From Gloeobacter morelensis MG652769 (GTDB taxonomy: Bacteria > Cyanobacteriota > Cyanobacteriia > Gloeobacterales > Gloeobacteraceae): a DNA stretch of 64,000 bases. The translations under genes and the position numbers were made by a program. Where the stretch lies: positions 186,001-250,000 of the forward strand of contig NZ_CP063845.1 in assembly GCF_021018745.1 (NCBI RefSeq), written 5' to 3'. The notes under the pieces were generated by a model that saw only the letters and a list, made by a program, of their open reading frames with translations, made no database searches and was not told the origin of the DNA. Within the stretch, counting starts at the first letter, position 1. Each line of letters begins with the position of its first letter. Below are positions 40,990 to 50,193 of the stretch, piece by piece.

Positions 40990-41409
40990 GTGGTGGCGCG
41001 GGCGGCGGTGGCGATGGGTATCAAAGAGCAGCTGATTCGGGCGGCGGAGGACGAATTGACCGAGTACAGCACCGATCTGCGCAAGATCGAAAAGCTGCGG
41101 CCGAAGGTGGCCTTTCGCCTCAACACTGCCGAGCGGGAGCATCTGGCGGGCGAACTGCGCACCGAACTGGATTCCAGCGCTCCTTTGGGACCACTTGTCG
41201 AGAAGCAGCGCCAGACGGTGGCGCTGCCTTTTTGGGGCCTGTGCGGCCTCGGCTTGCTGTTGGGCTTTTTGGGGGCGCTGTGGGGCTGGGGCCTGGCCAT
41301 TGCCGGTTGTTGGGGGGCATTCGTCATCCAGCGCTGGGGCTGGCAACTCCAGGCGCGCCGCTTGCTTTTGGCCACGCTCGAAGACATCGAGCGGCGTGCC
41401 GCCAGGTAG
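40990..41409 (+). CDS. Membrane protein with two adjacent helices, unknown
   Basis: About 139 residues. A charged helical N-part (I-R-A-A-E-D-E-L-T-E-Y-S-T-D-L-R-K-I-E-K-L) is followed by two close membrane helices (F-W-G-L-C-G-L-G-L-L-L-G-F-L, then G-W-G-L-A-I-A-G-C-W-G-A) and a basic C-terminal helix. Start unclear: GTG 40990, ATG 41014 and TTG 40945 are in frame. It is divergent from psbX. No family recognised. Confidence 0.5.
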   Translation: MVARAAVAMGIKEQLIRAAEDELTEYSTDLRKIEKLRPKVAFRLNTAEREHLAGELRTELDSSAPLGPLVEKQRQTVALPFWGLCGLGLLLGFLGALWGWGLAIAGCWGAFVIQRWGWQLQARRLLLATLEDIERRAAR

Positions 41410-41457
41410 GGCGGAGCGTACTATAATCCCCCTCGAACCTGAAGAGGAACCGCTCCC

Positions 41458-41667
41458 ATGAAATCGACGCGCGCCCTGTTTTTGTTGGTGCTTTTAGCGG
41501 CTTTGGGCCTGACGGCCTGCGCCAACCAACCTTCGGTCGAAGAAGCCCAAAAACCCGGTCTCGGCAACACACCGGTCCCCTCGGGCAATGCCCCGGCCCC
41601 GAGCAACACCGAGGCTCCCGAAGGGGTGCCCACTTCGACGCCGGTGGAGGGCACCTCGACTCCCTAG
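41458..41667 (+). CDS. Small putative lipoprotein
   Basis: A 69-residue protein with a lipoprotein signal: basic start, hydrophobic core L-F-L-L-V-L-L-A-A-L-G, lipobox L-T-A-C21. The mature 49 residues are Pro/Ser/Thr/Glu-rich and unstructured. GAGGAA lies 10 nt before the ATG. Its stop codon shares CTAG with the convergent phosphoesterase stop. Role unknown. Confidence 0.75.
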   Translation: MKSTRALFLLVLLAALGLTACANQPSVEEAQKPGLGNTPVPSGNAPAPSNTEAPEGVPTSTPVEGTSTP

Positions 41668-42581
41668 GAGGCGGCGTTCAGGCGCCGGGCCAACCGGCGC
41701 TGGGTGAGCAAAGGCAATTGCAGACGGTAGCGCCCGCGCCGGTCGCGGCGGCTTCCAACGGTGAGCGGATACCACAGCGGGCGCCGCTTCGACTCGGGAA
41801 CCACCGGGATCCAGTCGTAGCGCAACCGCGCGGAGCGGGCGGTCAATTCCAGTTGAAAGTGGCGAAAAGCGTTGGGGGGGCCGCCCAGGGACGGGGCGCT
41901 GAAGTAGGGCCGCTTGCGGTAGCTCCAGCGGCGCGGCACGTGCAGGTGGCCGCTCAGCACGGCAACCACGTTCGGCGCGGCGGCCATCAGTTCGGCGAAC
42001 TGGCTGCCGTCGAGGGGGTTGAGGCGAAAATCGCGAAAGTAAGCCGGTGCCACCGGCGGGTGGTGCAGGGCGACGATCACCTGCTCATCGCGGTGCACCA
42101 GAAGTTGCCAGCGCAGCCACTCCATCTGCTCGGCGGGCAGGCAGCCCTGGGCGTGGGGAAACAGCACCGGGACCGTGTCGAGGACGATGAGCCGGTAGCC
42201 GGGCTTGACCGGCACGCTGTAGTACAGCTTTTCCGGCAGGGCGAGGCGTTCGGCGAAGGTCTGCTTGGTCAACCGCCCCGGCCAGGGTTTGCCCACCACG
42301 TCATGGTTGCCCACCACCACGTGATAAGGACACGGTAGAGCGCCCGCGATCGCCACGAACTGATCGAGGGCCGCCGCTTCGGCCTGATCGAACAGGTCGC
42401 CCGTGAAGACGACAAAATCGACGCCACCCAGGGCACAGACTTTTTCTACCGCCAATTGCAGCAGATACTCGGGCCGCTCCGAGAGCCACCAGCCCGAGCG
42501 GCCGGCATTCGGCCGCAGGTGGACGTCTGAGATCTGCACAAAGTTCAGCTGAGGCTCAAGCTTCACCGGGGGTTTCTCCAT
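41664..42581 (-). CDS. Calcineurin-like metallophosphoesterase (CpdA-type)
   Basis: About 305 residues. All five metal motifs are in place: I-S-D-V-H-L, F-T-G-D-L-F-D, V-V-G-N-H-D, A-L-H-H-P-P and L-S-G-H-L-H-V. The closest architecture is the class III cyclic-nucleotide phosphodiesterase (CpdA) group, but other phosphodiesters are possible. Start uncertain: ATG 42581 (M-E-K-P-P-V-K-L) is used, ATG 42602 is also in frame; neither has a good RBS. Confidence 0.85.
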   Translation of the reverse strand: MEKPPVKLEPQLNFVQISDVHLRPNAGRSGWWLSERPEYLLQLAVEKVCALGGVDFVVFTGDLFDQAEAAALDQFVAIAGALPCPYHVVVGNHDVVGKPWPGRLTKQTFAERLALPEKLYYSVPVKPGYRLIVLDTVPVLFPHAQGCLPAEQMEWLRWQLLVHRDEQVIVALHHPPVAPAYFRDFRLNPLDGSQFAELMAAAPNVVAVLSGHLHVPRRWSYRKRPYFSAPSLGGPPNAFRHFQLELTARSARLRYDWIPVVPESKRRPLWYPLTVGSRRDRRGRYRLQLPLLTQRRLARRLNAAS

Positions 42582-42718
42582 TGTGGGCTGCGGATAGGGC
42601 ATGGGAAGCACCCCGCCCGCTGATCCAGCCCGCTTTTATCTTGGCAAACTTCCAGGCGACCCGACTCGGGCTTCAAAATGAAGCTACCAGAAGCGACAGC
42701 TCAAAAGCAACGAAATCT

Positions 42719-42749
42719 TTGGTTACATTGCGCATCTCTTCGTTACAAT
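42719..42749 (+). promoter_or_regulatory. Possible promoter of the cytochrome b pair
   Basis: TTGGTT at 42719-42724 and TACAAT at 42744-42749 with a 19-nt spacer, 30 nt upstream of the ATG at 42779. The spacer is slightly long, so this is only suggestive. Confidence 0.3.
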
Positions 42750-42778
42750 TGGGGGGTAATGCGCTGCAGGATAGACCG

Positions 42779-43363
42779 ATGGAGGTCACCAACCGCTCTG
42801 CCCAGGAGCGTTTCAGGCAATGGCTGCCCTACTTGTCTTCGGCGACGGTCACCTTTTTGCTCCTCGCGTTGAGCACGGGGGTTTTGCTGGGAGGGCACTT
42901 TGTCCCTTCGCTCGACGCCTACGATTCGACCCGGCAGATCACTTACCAGACCAACTTTGGCTGGGCGGTGCGCGGTTTGCACTGGTGGGCGAGTTCTTTG
43001 ACGCTGGTGTGCAGTCTGGCGTTTACCGCTCTGGCCTACTGGTACGGTTATTTTCGCGGTCCGGCCAAATGGATGTGGTGGACAGGTCTGGTGATGGGCC
43101 TGATGCTGCTTGGGGCGAATGTGACCGGTTATTACTTGCCTTTGGATCAGAACGCTTACTGGCGCTTGATGATCGAGGCGAATCTGTTCGCCGATGTGCC
43201 GGTGCTGGGGGCGGCACTCAAGTATTTTCTGCTCAACGGTTCGGGGGTGAGTGACGCGAGCATTGCCCGAATCCACTGGCTGCACAGCGTCGTGATGCCT
43301 CTGTTCACCGTACTGGCTTTGGTCTCCCATGTTTACGCAGCAAAAAAAGCAAGACTCTTCTAA
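42779..43363 (+). CDS. Divergent cytochrome b6-like subunit
   Basis: A 194-residue membrane protein homologous to cytochrome b6 (N-terminal half of cytochrome b): F-G-W-A-V-R-G-L-H68-W-W, V-T-G-Y-Y-L-P-L-D-Q-N-A-Y-W, and R-I-H-W-L-H169 followed by H184 fifteen residues on. In b6 the hemes use His pairs at positions equal to H68/H169 and to residue 82/H184; here residue 82 is Phe. The Cys that holds heme cn in b6 (the F-Y-C-L-G-G region) is also absent (L-P-Y-L-S-S-A). It may thus bind one heme b or have changed ligands. It is not the standard petB product. AGGA lies 8 nt before the ATG. Confidence 0.8.
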   Translation: MEVTNRSAQERFRQWLPYLSSATVTFLLLALSTGVLLGGHFVPSLDAYDSTRQITYQTNFGWAVRGLHWWASSLTLVCSLAFTALAYWYGYFRGPAKWMWWTGLVMGLMLLGANVTGYYLPLDQNAYWRLMIEANLFADVPVLGAALKYFLLNGSGVSDASIARIHWLHSVVMPLFTVLALVSHVYAAKKARLF

Positions 43364-43736
43364 GACCATTTCCGCCGCCGGTCGCTCGCTCGACACGCGG
43401 GTCTTCGACATCGCTTTGGTGGTGATCGCTTCGATTGGGGTGGCCCTGGTGCTCACGGTTCTGGAGCCTCCGCGCCTTGTTGACGCCTACGACGTCTTCG
43501 CCACCCCCGAGGTCCTGCCGGAGTGGTACATGTTACCCGCCTTTTTCATTATTAAGGCTTTGCCTGCCAAAATTCTGGGTCTGGCGGCGATGGCCGGGGT
43601 GGTCGTCGGATTATTCCTGCTGCCGTTGTTGCCCGATCTGGGCAAGCGCCTGCCGGGGGGCCGCTTTTGGGGCCGGGCGGCTTTTGTCGCTATCCACATC
43701 GGGGTGGCAATGCTGGGCTTCTTGACTTTGGTTTAA
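43329..43736 (+). CDS. Divergent cytochrome b subunit IV-like protein
   Basis: A 135-residue membrane protein matching subunit IV (C-terminal half of cytochrome b). The Qo-site P-E-W-Y motif is intact (L-P-E65-W-Y-M-L-P), preceded by D-V-F-A-T-P-E-V and followed by two or three helices with L-P-A-K-I-L-G-L-A-A-M-A. Its start lies 35 nt inside the cytochrome b6-like gene, a long overlap that implies coupled synthesis. No Rieske, cytochrome f or cytochrome c1 gene is adjacent. Confidence 0.82.
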   Translation: MFTQQKKQDSSKTISAAGRSLDTRVFDIALVVIASIGVALVLTVLEPPRLVDAYDVFATPEVLPEWYMLPAFFIIKALPAKILGLAAMAGVVVGLFLLPLLPDLGKRLPGGRFWGRAAFVAIHIGVAMLGFLTLV

Positions 43737-43814
43737 AGGAGCACTGCACCCTGGTGGTAGCAGTTCGACCTGCCCTCCTGCCCTGCGGACGTCCCAGGTC
43801 AGAACTTACCCTAG

Positions 43815-44978
43815 CTAGGGTCGGTTTGCCCCATCGAGCACCTTGAGGATCGCCTCCGCCCCTCTGACGATGACGCCCGGTTCACCCAATTGGGCTTTGA
43901 CCCGCGCGTACCCCTCGCGCATGCGCTGGGCGGCCTCGGGGTTTTTGAGCAACTCCAGGCTTGTGGCGGAGAGGGCTTCAACCGTCGCTTTATCTTGCAA
44001 AAATTCGGGCACCACGGCGCTCATCTCCACCAGGTTGACCGGGCACATATAGGGGATTGTAAAGCCCATGACCTTTTTGGCGAACCAGTAGGTGCGCGGG
44101 TCGACGCGGTAGGCCACCACCTGGGGCAAGTTCAACAGTGCTGCTTCCAGATTGATCGTGCCGGATTTGGTGAGCAGCAAGTCGGCGGCGGCGAGCGCGT
44201 CGTAATTGCTGCCGGGGGGGATGAACTGCACAGCGATACCCGCCGCTTTGGCGCCCTGTTCGATGGCTTCTTGAAAAGTCGGGGTGGAAACCGAAAGCCA
44301 GAAGCGCACCTCCGGCAACTGAGCGGCAATGGCGCGGGCCGTCTCGAACAACAGCGGCATCAGGTGGCGCAACTCCTGGGTGCGCGAGGCCGGGGTGAGG
44401 ACCACCACCGGTGCCCCCGGCGGGGTGCCCATGCGCGCGCGAAATTCGGCGCGACTCACGCTGGTGCGGACGATGTCGACCAGGGGATGGCCGATCCAGC
44501 GGACGTTGCCGCCGTGGCGGGTGTAAAAGCGGGCTTCCTCCGGAAAGATGGCGAGGATGAGGTCGGTAAAACCGACGATCTGGGCGGTGTCGCCCTTAAA
44601 CGTCCGCCAGACCCATTCCTGGGGTGCGATGTAGTAGATCACCGGAATACCCAGCTTCTGGGCCAGCTTGCCCACCCCGACGTTGGAGCCGATGTAGTCG
44701 ATGAGTACCACCGCGTCGGGGCGAAAGCTGGTGAGCAGCTTTTTGAGGCGCACCTGGATGCGCAGGGTCGGCAGGATATAAGGGATGGCCTCGATGACGC
44801 CGATCGAGGAGAGGGTGGTGGTGTCGCTCAGCATCGGGATGCCCAGTTGGGCCATGCGCCGGCCACCCAACGCCTGAATTTCCAGATCCGGACGGCGCTC
44901 GCGCAGCGCCTGGATGAGATAGCTGCCGTGCAGGTCGCCTGAGACCTCGCCGGTGCTGACAAAAAGCCGGGCTGCCAT
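43815..44978 (-). CDS. lpxB: Lipid-A-disaccharide synthase
   Basis: A 387-residue peripheral inner-membrane GT19 enzyme that joins UDP-2,3-diacylglucosamine and 2,3-diacylglucosamine-1-phosphate. Signatures: S-T-G-E-V-S-G-D-L-H-G at the N-terminus, I-D-Y-I-G-S-N, P-Q-E-W-V-W-R, F-P-E-E, and the donor-site K-S-G-T-I-N-L-E-A-A-L. Last gene of the lpx block, starting 4 nt after lpxA. A palindrome ACCCTAGCTAGGGT straddles its stop codon. Confidence 0.96.
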   Translation of the reverse strand: MAARLFVSTGEVSGDLHGSYLIQALRERRPDLEIQALGGRRMAQLGIPMLSDTTTLSSIGVIEAIPYILPTLRIQVRLKKLLTSFRPDAVVLIDYIGSNVGVGKLAQKLGIPVIYYIAPQEWVWRTFKGDTAQIVGFTDLILAIFPEEARFYTRHGGNVRWIGHPLVDIVRTSVSRAEFRARMGTPPGAPVVVLTPASRTQELRHLMPLLFETARAIAAQLPEVRFWLSVSTPTFQEAIEQGAKAAGIAVQFIPPGSNYDALAAADLLLTKSGTINLEAALLNLPQVVAYRVDPRTYWFAKKVMGFTIPYMCPVNLVEMSAVVPEFLQDKATVEALSATSLELLKNPEAAQRMREGYARVKAQLGEPGVIVRGAEAILKVLDGANRP

Positions 44979-44982
44979 CGAT

Positions 44983-45840
44983 TTAGGCGTCGTCGCCGCT
45001 GGGGCGCTTGCGGGCGGCGGGGGTGGGACCGCGCCGCGCCGGGTCGCCCACCGACCGGCTCAAAAACGTGTGTAGGTGATCGATATAGGGATTGCCCGCC
45101 AGGGCCTGCAACTCGACTAGGGCCTTTTCGAGGGGCGTAGCGGAGCGGTAGAGCAGCTTGTAGGCCTGGCGGAGCAGGCGGTAGCTCTCGCGGTCGGCGT
45201 CGGCGGCGTCGGAGATGCCGGCGCGCTCGAGGCCCACCCAGTTGAGACCGCGGGTGCGGCCCGGGTGGCCCTCCACCAACGTAAAAGGCGGCACGTCGCG
45301 GTCGACGCGGGCCATACCGCCGATGTAGGCGAGCCTGCCGATGTGCACGAACTGGTGGACGCCCACCAGGCCGCCGATGCGCGCCTGCGACTCGATGTGC
45401 ACATGGCCGGCGAGCATCACGGCGTTGGTGATCACGACGTTGTCGCCGATAGCGCAGTTGTGGCCGACGTGCACGTAGGCCATCAACAGATTCTTGTCGC
45501 CCACGACGGTCTCGCTGCCTTTGTCGGTGCCGCGGTTGATGGTGACAAATTCGCGGATGTCGTTGTTGTCGCCGATGCGCACCCGCGAGGGTTCATTGCG
45601 GTACTTGAGATCCTGGGGTGGGGTGCCGATGCTGGCGCCGTTGTAGATGACGTTGTCGCAGCCGATCTCCGTCCAGCCGTCGATCACGGCGTGGGAACCT
45701 ACCACCGTGCCCGCCCCGATGCGCACGTGCTCGCCTACCACTGCGAACGGGCCAACCTGGACGCTCTCGTGCAGGACAGCCCGCGGGTGAATGACGGCTG
45801 CAGGGTGGATCAAAGGTGTCGTCAAGGCGGGTGGATTCAT
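44983..45840 (-). CDS. lpxA: UDP-N-acetylglucosamine O-acyltransferase
   Basis: First enzyme of lipid A synthesis, adding a 3-O-acyl group from acyl-ACP to UDP-GlcNAc. About 285 residues of left-handed beta-helix built of hexapeptide repeats (V-G-P-F-A-V-V-G, I-G-A-G-T-V-V-G); the G-T-P-P-Q-D-L-K-Y-x-x-E-P block, R-E-F-V-T-I-N-R-G-T and A-Y-V-H-V-G-H-N-C with the catalytic His are clear. The C-terminal helical domain carries a longer, basic tail than usual. ATG 45840 is used; ATG 45861 is also in frame. A 40-nt gap follows fabZ. Confidence 0.95.
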   Translation of the reverse strand: MNPPALTTPLIHPAAVIHPRAVLHESVQVGPFAVVGEHVRIGAGTVVGSHAVIDGWTEIGCDNVIYNGASIGTPPQDLKYRNEPSRVRIGDNNDIREFVTINRGTDKGSETVVGDKNLLMAYVHVGHNCAIGDNVVITNAVMLAGHVHIESQARIGGLVGVHQFVHIGRLAYIGGMARVDRDVPPFTLVEGHPGRTRGLNWVGLERAGISDAADADRESYRLLRQAYKLLYRSATPLEKALVELQALAGNPYIDHLHTFLSRSVGDPARRGPTPAARKRPSGDDA

Positions 45841-45880
45841 GACTTTTGACGATTGTGGCATGGGCGGGAGATGGCTGGAC

Positions 45881-46309
45881 TCAATCTACCAGGGAAAACA
45901 TGATCTCGGCCTCGGCTACCAGTTTGCCATCGACCTCCGAGCGGGTCTGCATGATCCCGAAGCGCTTCTGGCGGGTGCGCAGATCCTCGGCGGTGATGAT
46001 CACCTGATCGCCCGGCACCACCTGGCGGCGAAAGCGGGTCTTGTTGACCCCCACCAGCAGGGGGATCTTGCCCACCGCCTCCGGTAGCTGTCCACAGACG
46101 ATGCCGCCCACCTGGGCCATCGCCTCGATGAGCAAGGCCCCCGGCATCAGCGGCCGACCGGGGAAGTGCCCCTGGAAGAACGGCTCGTTGATGGTGACGT
46201 TTTTGATGCCGACCGCCCGCACCCCCGGCTCGAAGACGAGCACGCGGTCGACGAGTAAAAACGGGTAGCGGTGGGCGAGGATCTTCTGAATTTCGATGTT
46301 GTCGATCAT
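45881..46309 (-). CDS. fabZ: 3-hydroxyacyl-ACP dehydratase
   Basis: A 142-residue hot-dog-fold dehydratase of fatty acid synthesis. [27 protein letters not shown] (catalytic His) and L-I-E-A-M-A-Q (catalytic Glu) are all present. ATG 46309 overlaps the lpxC stop (ATGA), so translation is coupled. It competes with LpxA/LpxD for the same 3-hydroxyacyl-ACP pool, which explains its place in this operon. Confidence 0.96.
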
Positions 46310-47166
46310 TGGGACGGCTTTTGAGAGCATGCGGATGGAACGGGAACCTTTTCGGCAAGGGCGCGGGCGAGCCTGCCGTGCAGGGCGTGGCCCGCTTTGT
46401 AGGCGACGATGTGTCCACCGAGGGCGACTCCCGCCAGACTCAAATCCCCCAACAGATCGAGCAGCTTGTGGCGGGCAGGCTCGTCGGGCCAGGTGGGCGG
46501 TGTGAGCCAGTCGTCGGCACCGGCCACCAGGGCGCAATCGAGGCTGCCTCCCTGAATCAGACCACAGGAGAGCAGTTGCTCGACCTGGGACTGGAGCGTG
46601 AAGGTGCGCGCCGGAGCCACCTCGCGGGCAAAATTCTCAGAGGTCAGCTTGAGGCTGAACCAGTGCCGGCCGATCGGGTGGGCGAAGTCGATACCGTAAC
46701 TGACCTGCAAAGCCGGGGTGTCGGTGGGCATGGCGGCTACGAAGGCGTCGCGCTCGTAGACGGCTACCGGTTCGGCAATCTGATAGAAGCGCCGGGGAGC
46801 GTTTTGCAGGACGGTTCCCGAGCGGACCATCGCCTCGACGTAGGGGCGGGCGGAGCCGTCGAGGATGGGCAGTTCGGGACCGTCCACCTCGATGCGGCAG
46901 TTGTCGATCCCCAGACCGTAGAGGGCCGCAAGCACGTGCTCGACGGTCTGAATCGCCGCGTCGTTCTCGCTGAGGGTGGTGCACAGGGGACTCGGACGAA
47001 AGCCGCGGGCCAGGGCCGGGATCGCCGGGGTGCCGGCAAGATCGGCGCGCACAAAGTACCGGCCGCTGCCTGCAGGAGCCGGGCACAGCCGCACGGCGAC
47101 GGACGCCCCCTTGTGCAAAGAGATGCCCGAAAGCTGGACGGTGGCGGCCAGGGTCTGCTGCTGCAC
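46306..47166 (-). CDS. lpxC: UDP-3-O-acyl-N-acetylglucosamine deacetylase
   Basis: A 286-residue zinc amidase, the committed step of lipid A synthesis. [17 protein letters not shown] (zinc His), [10 protein letters not shown], and [11 protein letters not shown] (zinc His and Asp) and A-G-H-A-L-H (catalytic His) are visible. It begins 3 nt after the lpxD stop and overlaps fabZ by 4 nt. Confidence 0.96.
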
Positions 47167-47169
47167 AGA

Positions 47170-48219
47170 TCAAAGCCTCCCCAACAGCTGCACTTCTAAT
47201 TGTTCGATGCGCCGCTGCATCTGGCGCATCTGCTCGACGATCTGCGGCAGGCGCGAGCGGGCCGCCTGCTGCTTGAGTTCGAGCAGGTGATCTTGGGCCG
47301 GAAAACCAGAGACTTTAGAGTGATCGGGCAAATCTTTGGTCACCCCGGAACGGGCCAGCACCAGGCAATCGGCGCCCACGTTGGTCTGGTTGGCCACCCC
47401 CGCCTGCCCGGCGATCACGGTGCGGTCGCCGACTTTGACCGACCCCGCCAGCCCAACCTGGGAAACGATCAGGCAGTGGCGGCCGATGCGGTCGTTGTGG
47501 CCAATGTGGACTAGATTGTCGATCTTGGTGCCCGTCTGGATTTCGGTCTGGCCCATCGTGGCGCGGTCCACCGCAACGTTGGCGCCCACCTCGACGTCGT
47601 CACCGATAACCACCGTGCCCACCTGCGGCACTTTGAGATGTCTTTCGCCGGTCGGCACAAAGCCGTAGCCGTCGGAGCCGAGCACGCTGCCCGCGTGGAT
47701 GACCACCCGGTCGCCCAGGCAGATGCCGTCCATGAGCACTACGTTCGGATAAATCAGACACCCGCTGCCCACCACCGCCTCCGCCCCGACGTACACCCCC
47801 GGAAATAGGCGCGTCTCAGCTCCGACTGCGGCGCGCGGACCGACGTAGACCAGGGCCGCCACCGAGGCACTTGGATGGACGAGGGCACTCGGATGGACGA
47901 CCGCACTCGGATGGATGCCCGCGGGCGGCATCGCAATCGGCTGCGGAAACATGTGGGCGAGCACCTGCGCCATGGCCAGGCGCGGGTTGGCCACCACGAT
48001 CTGGGTGAGATGCTCGAAGGGCCAGCGCACCGGGGTGATCGCCACCCCGGCGCGGGTCGTCTCGATGAGCTTGCGCGCATGCAGGTCGAGGGCAAAGGTC
48101 AGATCGCCCCCTTCGGCTTCCTCCGGAGGCCGGGCACCCACGACCAGCCGCCCGGGATCGCCCGACAGCTCGCCGCCGACCAGGTCGGTCAATTCAGCAG
48201 CGCTGAATTGGACTCCCAT
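47170..48219 (-). CDS. lpxD: UDP-3-O-acylglucosamine N-acyltransferase
   Basis: A 349-residue trimeric hexapeptide acyltransferase, third enzyme of lipid A synthesis. N-terminal uridine-binding domain ([10 protein letters not shown]), then beta-helix with F-P-G-V-Y-V-G, D-G-Y-G-F-V-P and H-I-G-H-N-D-R-I-G with the catalytic His, closing with a helix of [13 protein letters not shown]. It starts directly (0 nt gap) after the bamA stop codon. Confidence 0.96.
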   Translation of the reverse strand: MGVQFSAAELTDLVGGELSGDPGRLVVGARPPEEAEGGDLTFALDLHARKLIETTRAGVAITPVRWPFEHLTQIVVANPRLAMAQVLAHMFPQPIAMPPAGIHPSAVVHPSALVHPSASVAALVYVGPRAAVGAETRLFPGVYVGAEAVVGSGCLIYPNVVLMDGICLGDRVVIHAGSVLGSDGYGFVPTGERHLKVPQVGTVVIGDDVEVGANVAVDRATMGQTEIQTGTKIDNLVHIGHNDRIGRHCLIVSQVGLAGSVKVGDRTVIAGQAGVANQTNVGADCLVLARSGVTKDLPDHSKVSGFPAQDHLLELKQQAARSRLPQIVEQMRQMQRRIEQLEVQLLGRL

Positions 48220-50193
48220 CTAAAATTTTTCTCCAAGGCCAAAGTGCACCTGGCTGGGCAGCCCGGCGGTGTTGGCGGCAAAGTCGATGCGCAGGGGACC
48301 GAGGGGCGACTGGACACGCAGGCCGATGCCGTAGCCCAGGCCCGCGCCGATTTTGCCGCGCACGATGGCCGGCGCCCCGAGGACGGCCGCCTGGGAACCG
48401 AGGGTGGTGCCGTAGTCGACAAAAAGCGCCGCCCCCACCGGATCGAAGACCGGGGCGCGAAACTCGACGGAGTTGATCATATAGCTGCGGCCGGTGCCGA
48501 GGTTGCCTTCAAAAAAGCCGCGCACCGAGTTGCCGCCGCCCAGGGTAAAGGCTTCGTAGGGCGGCAGCGAGCCGAAGACCGTACCCACAGAACTGTTGAG
48601 GGCGAGTACCTGCTTGCCCTGGCCCCAGGGGAGGATGTCCATCGGGATGAACTGGCTGTAGGAGACGGTCGGCCGCGTGAAGAAGACATCCCCCAACACT
48701 CCCACCGACTGGTCCAAAGAACCGCGCAACACCGAGCCGGAGCGCGGCGTGTTCGGGTTGTCGCGGGTGTCGCGCACCAGCGCCCCCTGCAGGAAAAAGA
48801 GCCGGTCGGTGTCGGTGCCGCTGATCGTGAGGGGGTTGCCGAGGTTGTCGGTGGTATAGCGCCGCCCCAAAAAGTCGCGCAACTGGACCGTTTCGAAGCG
48901 TGCCCCCGCCGAGGCGCGCCATTCGTTGTTGAGGGGCCGACCAAAGATGACCCCCAGACCGAGGCGATTTTCGCGGGGCGTCTCGACGAAGCCCGTACGC
49001 GGGTTGAGCACCCCGACGCCACCGCCGTTGAAGACGTAGCTGAAGGCCTGGCGGTTGAAAATGTTCGTCGAAAGCGACGTGCGATTGGGGTCGCCCGCGA
49101 GCCACGGGTCGGTAAAGCTCAAGTTAAACAGCAAAATCTGGCCGCCGCCCTGCACATCGAGGCCGATCTTCTGGTTGTTGCCGCCCAGGTTGCTCTCCTG
49201 CAGCGACAGGGTGCCAAAAAAGCCGTAGGCCGAGTTGACGCCTGCACCCGCGGCGATCGAGCCGGTACTTTTCTCTTCGACTTTGATATTGACGACCACT
49301 TTTTGGGGATCTTGCCCCTGGCCCAGGTCGAGGCCCACATCCTTGAAAATATTGAGTGCGTAGACCCGCTGCAAGTCGCGCTGGATAGCGTTGCGGTTAA
49401 ATACTCCCCCCGCCTTGAGGGCGACTTCGCGGGTCACGATAAAGTCGCGCGTGCGGGTGTTGCCCTTGACGCGGATATCCTCGATGATCCCCTCGGCGAC
49501 GGTGAGCTTGACTTTGCCGTCGGGGGTCGATTGCACGTCGGCGACTTTGGCGAGCACATAGCCGCGCTCGGCGTACCATTCTTCGATCGATTTGACGCCG
49601 CGCTGCAGTTCACCAAAGTTGAGTGTCTGGCCCACCTGGTTTTTGAACGTTTCTTGCACCACGGTCTCCGGCAGCAGGGTGGCCCCCTCGGTACTCACCG
49701 CCTCCAGGGTCGGGTTGGGGGATACGTCGAAGGTGACGCGCACGCCGAGCGGGGTGTCCTCCGGGGTGGCCTTGACGTCGGCGAAGTAGCCGGTGGCAAA
49801 GACGGCGTTGATGTCCTGCTGCAGTTGGGTGCGGGTGGTGGTCTGGCCGGGGCGGGTGCGGATGGCATTGTAGACGCGCCCTTCGAGGGAGTCGCCGAGC
49901 TTGCCCTTGCTCGCTACGACCCGGACTTCGGCTACGAGCACCTGCGGCTCGGCAGGAGCGGTCGGTTCGGTGGGAGCCTGCTGCGGTTCGGCCGGCGGCG
50001 TATCCGGGACGGCCGGGGTAGCGGCGGGCGGCGTCTCAGCGGGCTGTGCCGTACCGGCGGGAGGAGCCTCCGGAGCAGCAGCCGGCGGCGCCTGCTCCTG
50101 GGCTAGAAGCGCCGGGGTGAATCCCAACTGGGCGACAAGCAGCACCGAGGCAGCAGTCTGCCCGTGACCAGAACGTCCAAAAAGTGGGTGCAT
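48220..50193 (-). CDS. bamA: Omp85/BamA-type outer-membrane assembly factor
   Basis: A 657-residue outer-membrane protein. Signal peptide (V-L-L-V-A-Q-L-G-F-T-P-A-L-L-A), then a Pro/Ala/Glu-rich linker of about 50 residues, three POTRA domains (around residues 85-330) and the 16-stranded barrel with F-T-L-G-G-G-N-S-V-R-G-F (the V-R-G-F loop motif) and G-L-G-Y-G-I-G-L-R-V-Q-S-P-L-G-P-L-R-I-D-F-A, ending in a C-terminal Phe. Cyanobacterial Omp85 has three POTRAs and a Pro-rich N-terminus, as here. It leads the lpx block, so envelope lipid and protein insertion are co-expressed. Confidence 0.93.
   Translation of the reverse strand: MHPLFGRSGHGQTAASVLLVAQLGFTPALLAQEQAPPAAAPEAPPAGTAQPAETPPAATPAVPDTPPAEPQQAPTEPTAPAEPQVLVAEVRVVASKGKLGDSLEGRVYNAIRTRPGQTTTRTQLQQDINAVFATGYFADVKATPEDTPLGVRVTFDVSPNPTLEAVSTEGATLLPETVVQETFKNQVGQTLNFGELQRGVKSIEEWYAERGYVLAKVADVQSTPDGKVKLTVAEGIIEDIRVKGNTRTRDFIVTREVALKAGGVFNRNAIQRDLQRVYALNIFKDVGLDLGQGQDPQKVVVNIKVEEKSTGSIAAGAGVNSAYGFFGTLSLQESNLGGNNQKIGLDVQGGGQILLFNLSFTDPWLAGDPNRTSLSTNIFNRQAFSYVFNGGGVGVLNPRTGFVETPRENRLGLGVIFGRPLNNEWRASAGARFETVQLRDFLGRRYTTDNLGNPLTISGTDTDRLFFLQGALVRDTRDNPNTPRSGSVLRGSLDQSVGVLGDVFFTRPTVSYSQFIPMDILPWGQGKQVLALNSSVGTVFGSLPPYEAFTLGGGNSVRGFFEGNLGTGRSYMINSVEFRAPVFDPVGAALFVDYGTTLGSQAAVLGAPAIVRGKIGAGLGYGIGLRVQSPLGPLRIDFAANTAGLPSQVHFGLGEKF

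Noticed and set aside
43808-43821. Palindrome ACCCTAGCTAGGGT at the lpxB stop as an operator
   Set aside because: It overlaps the stop codon, is at the end of the operon, and has no neighbouring promoter; more likely chance or part of a weak terminator.
47875-50106. 743-codon open frame antisense to lpxD/bamA
   Set aside because: Mirror of two well-supported genes, no family features and no RBS.
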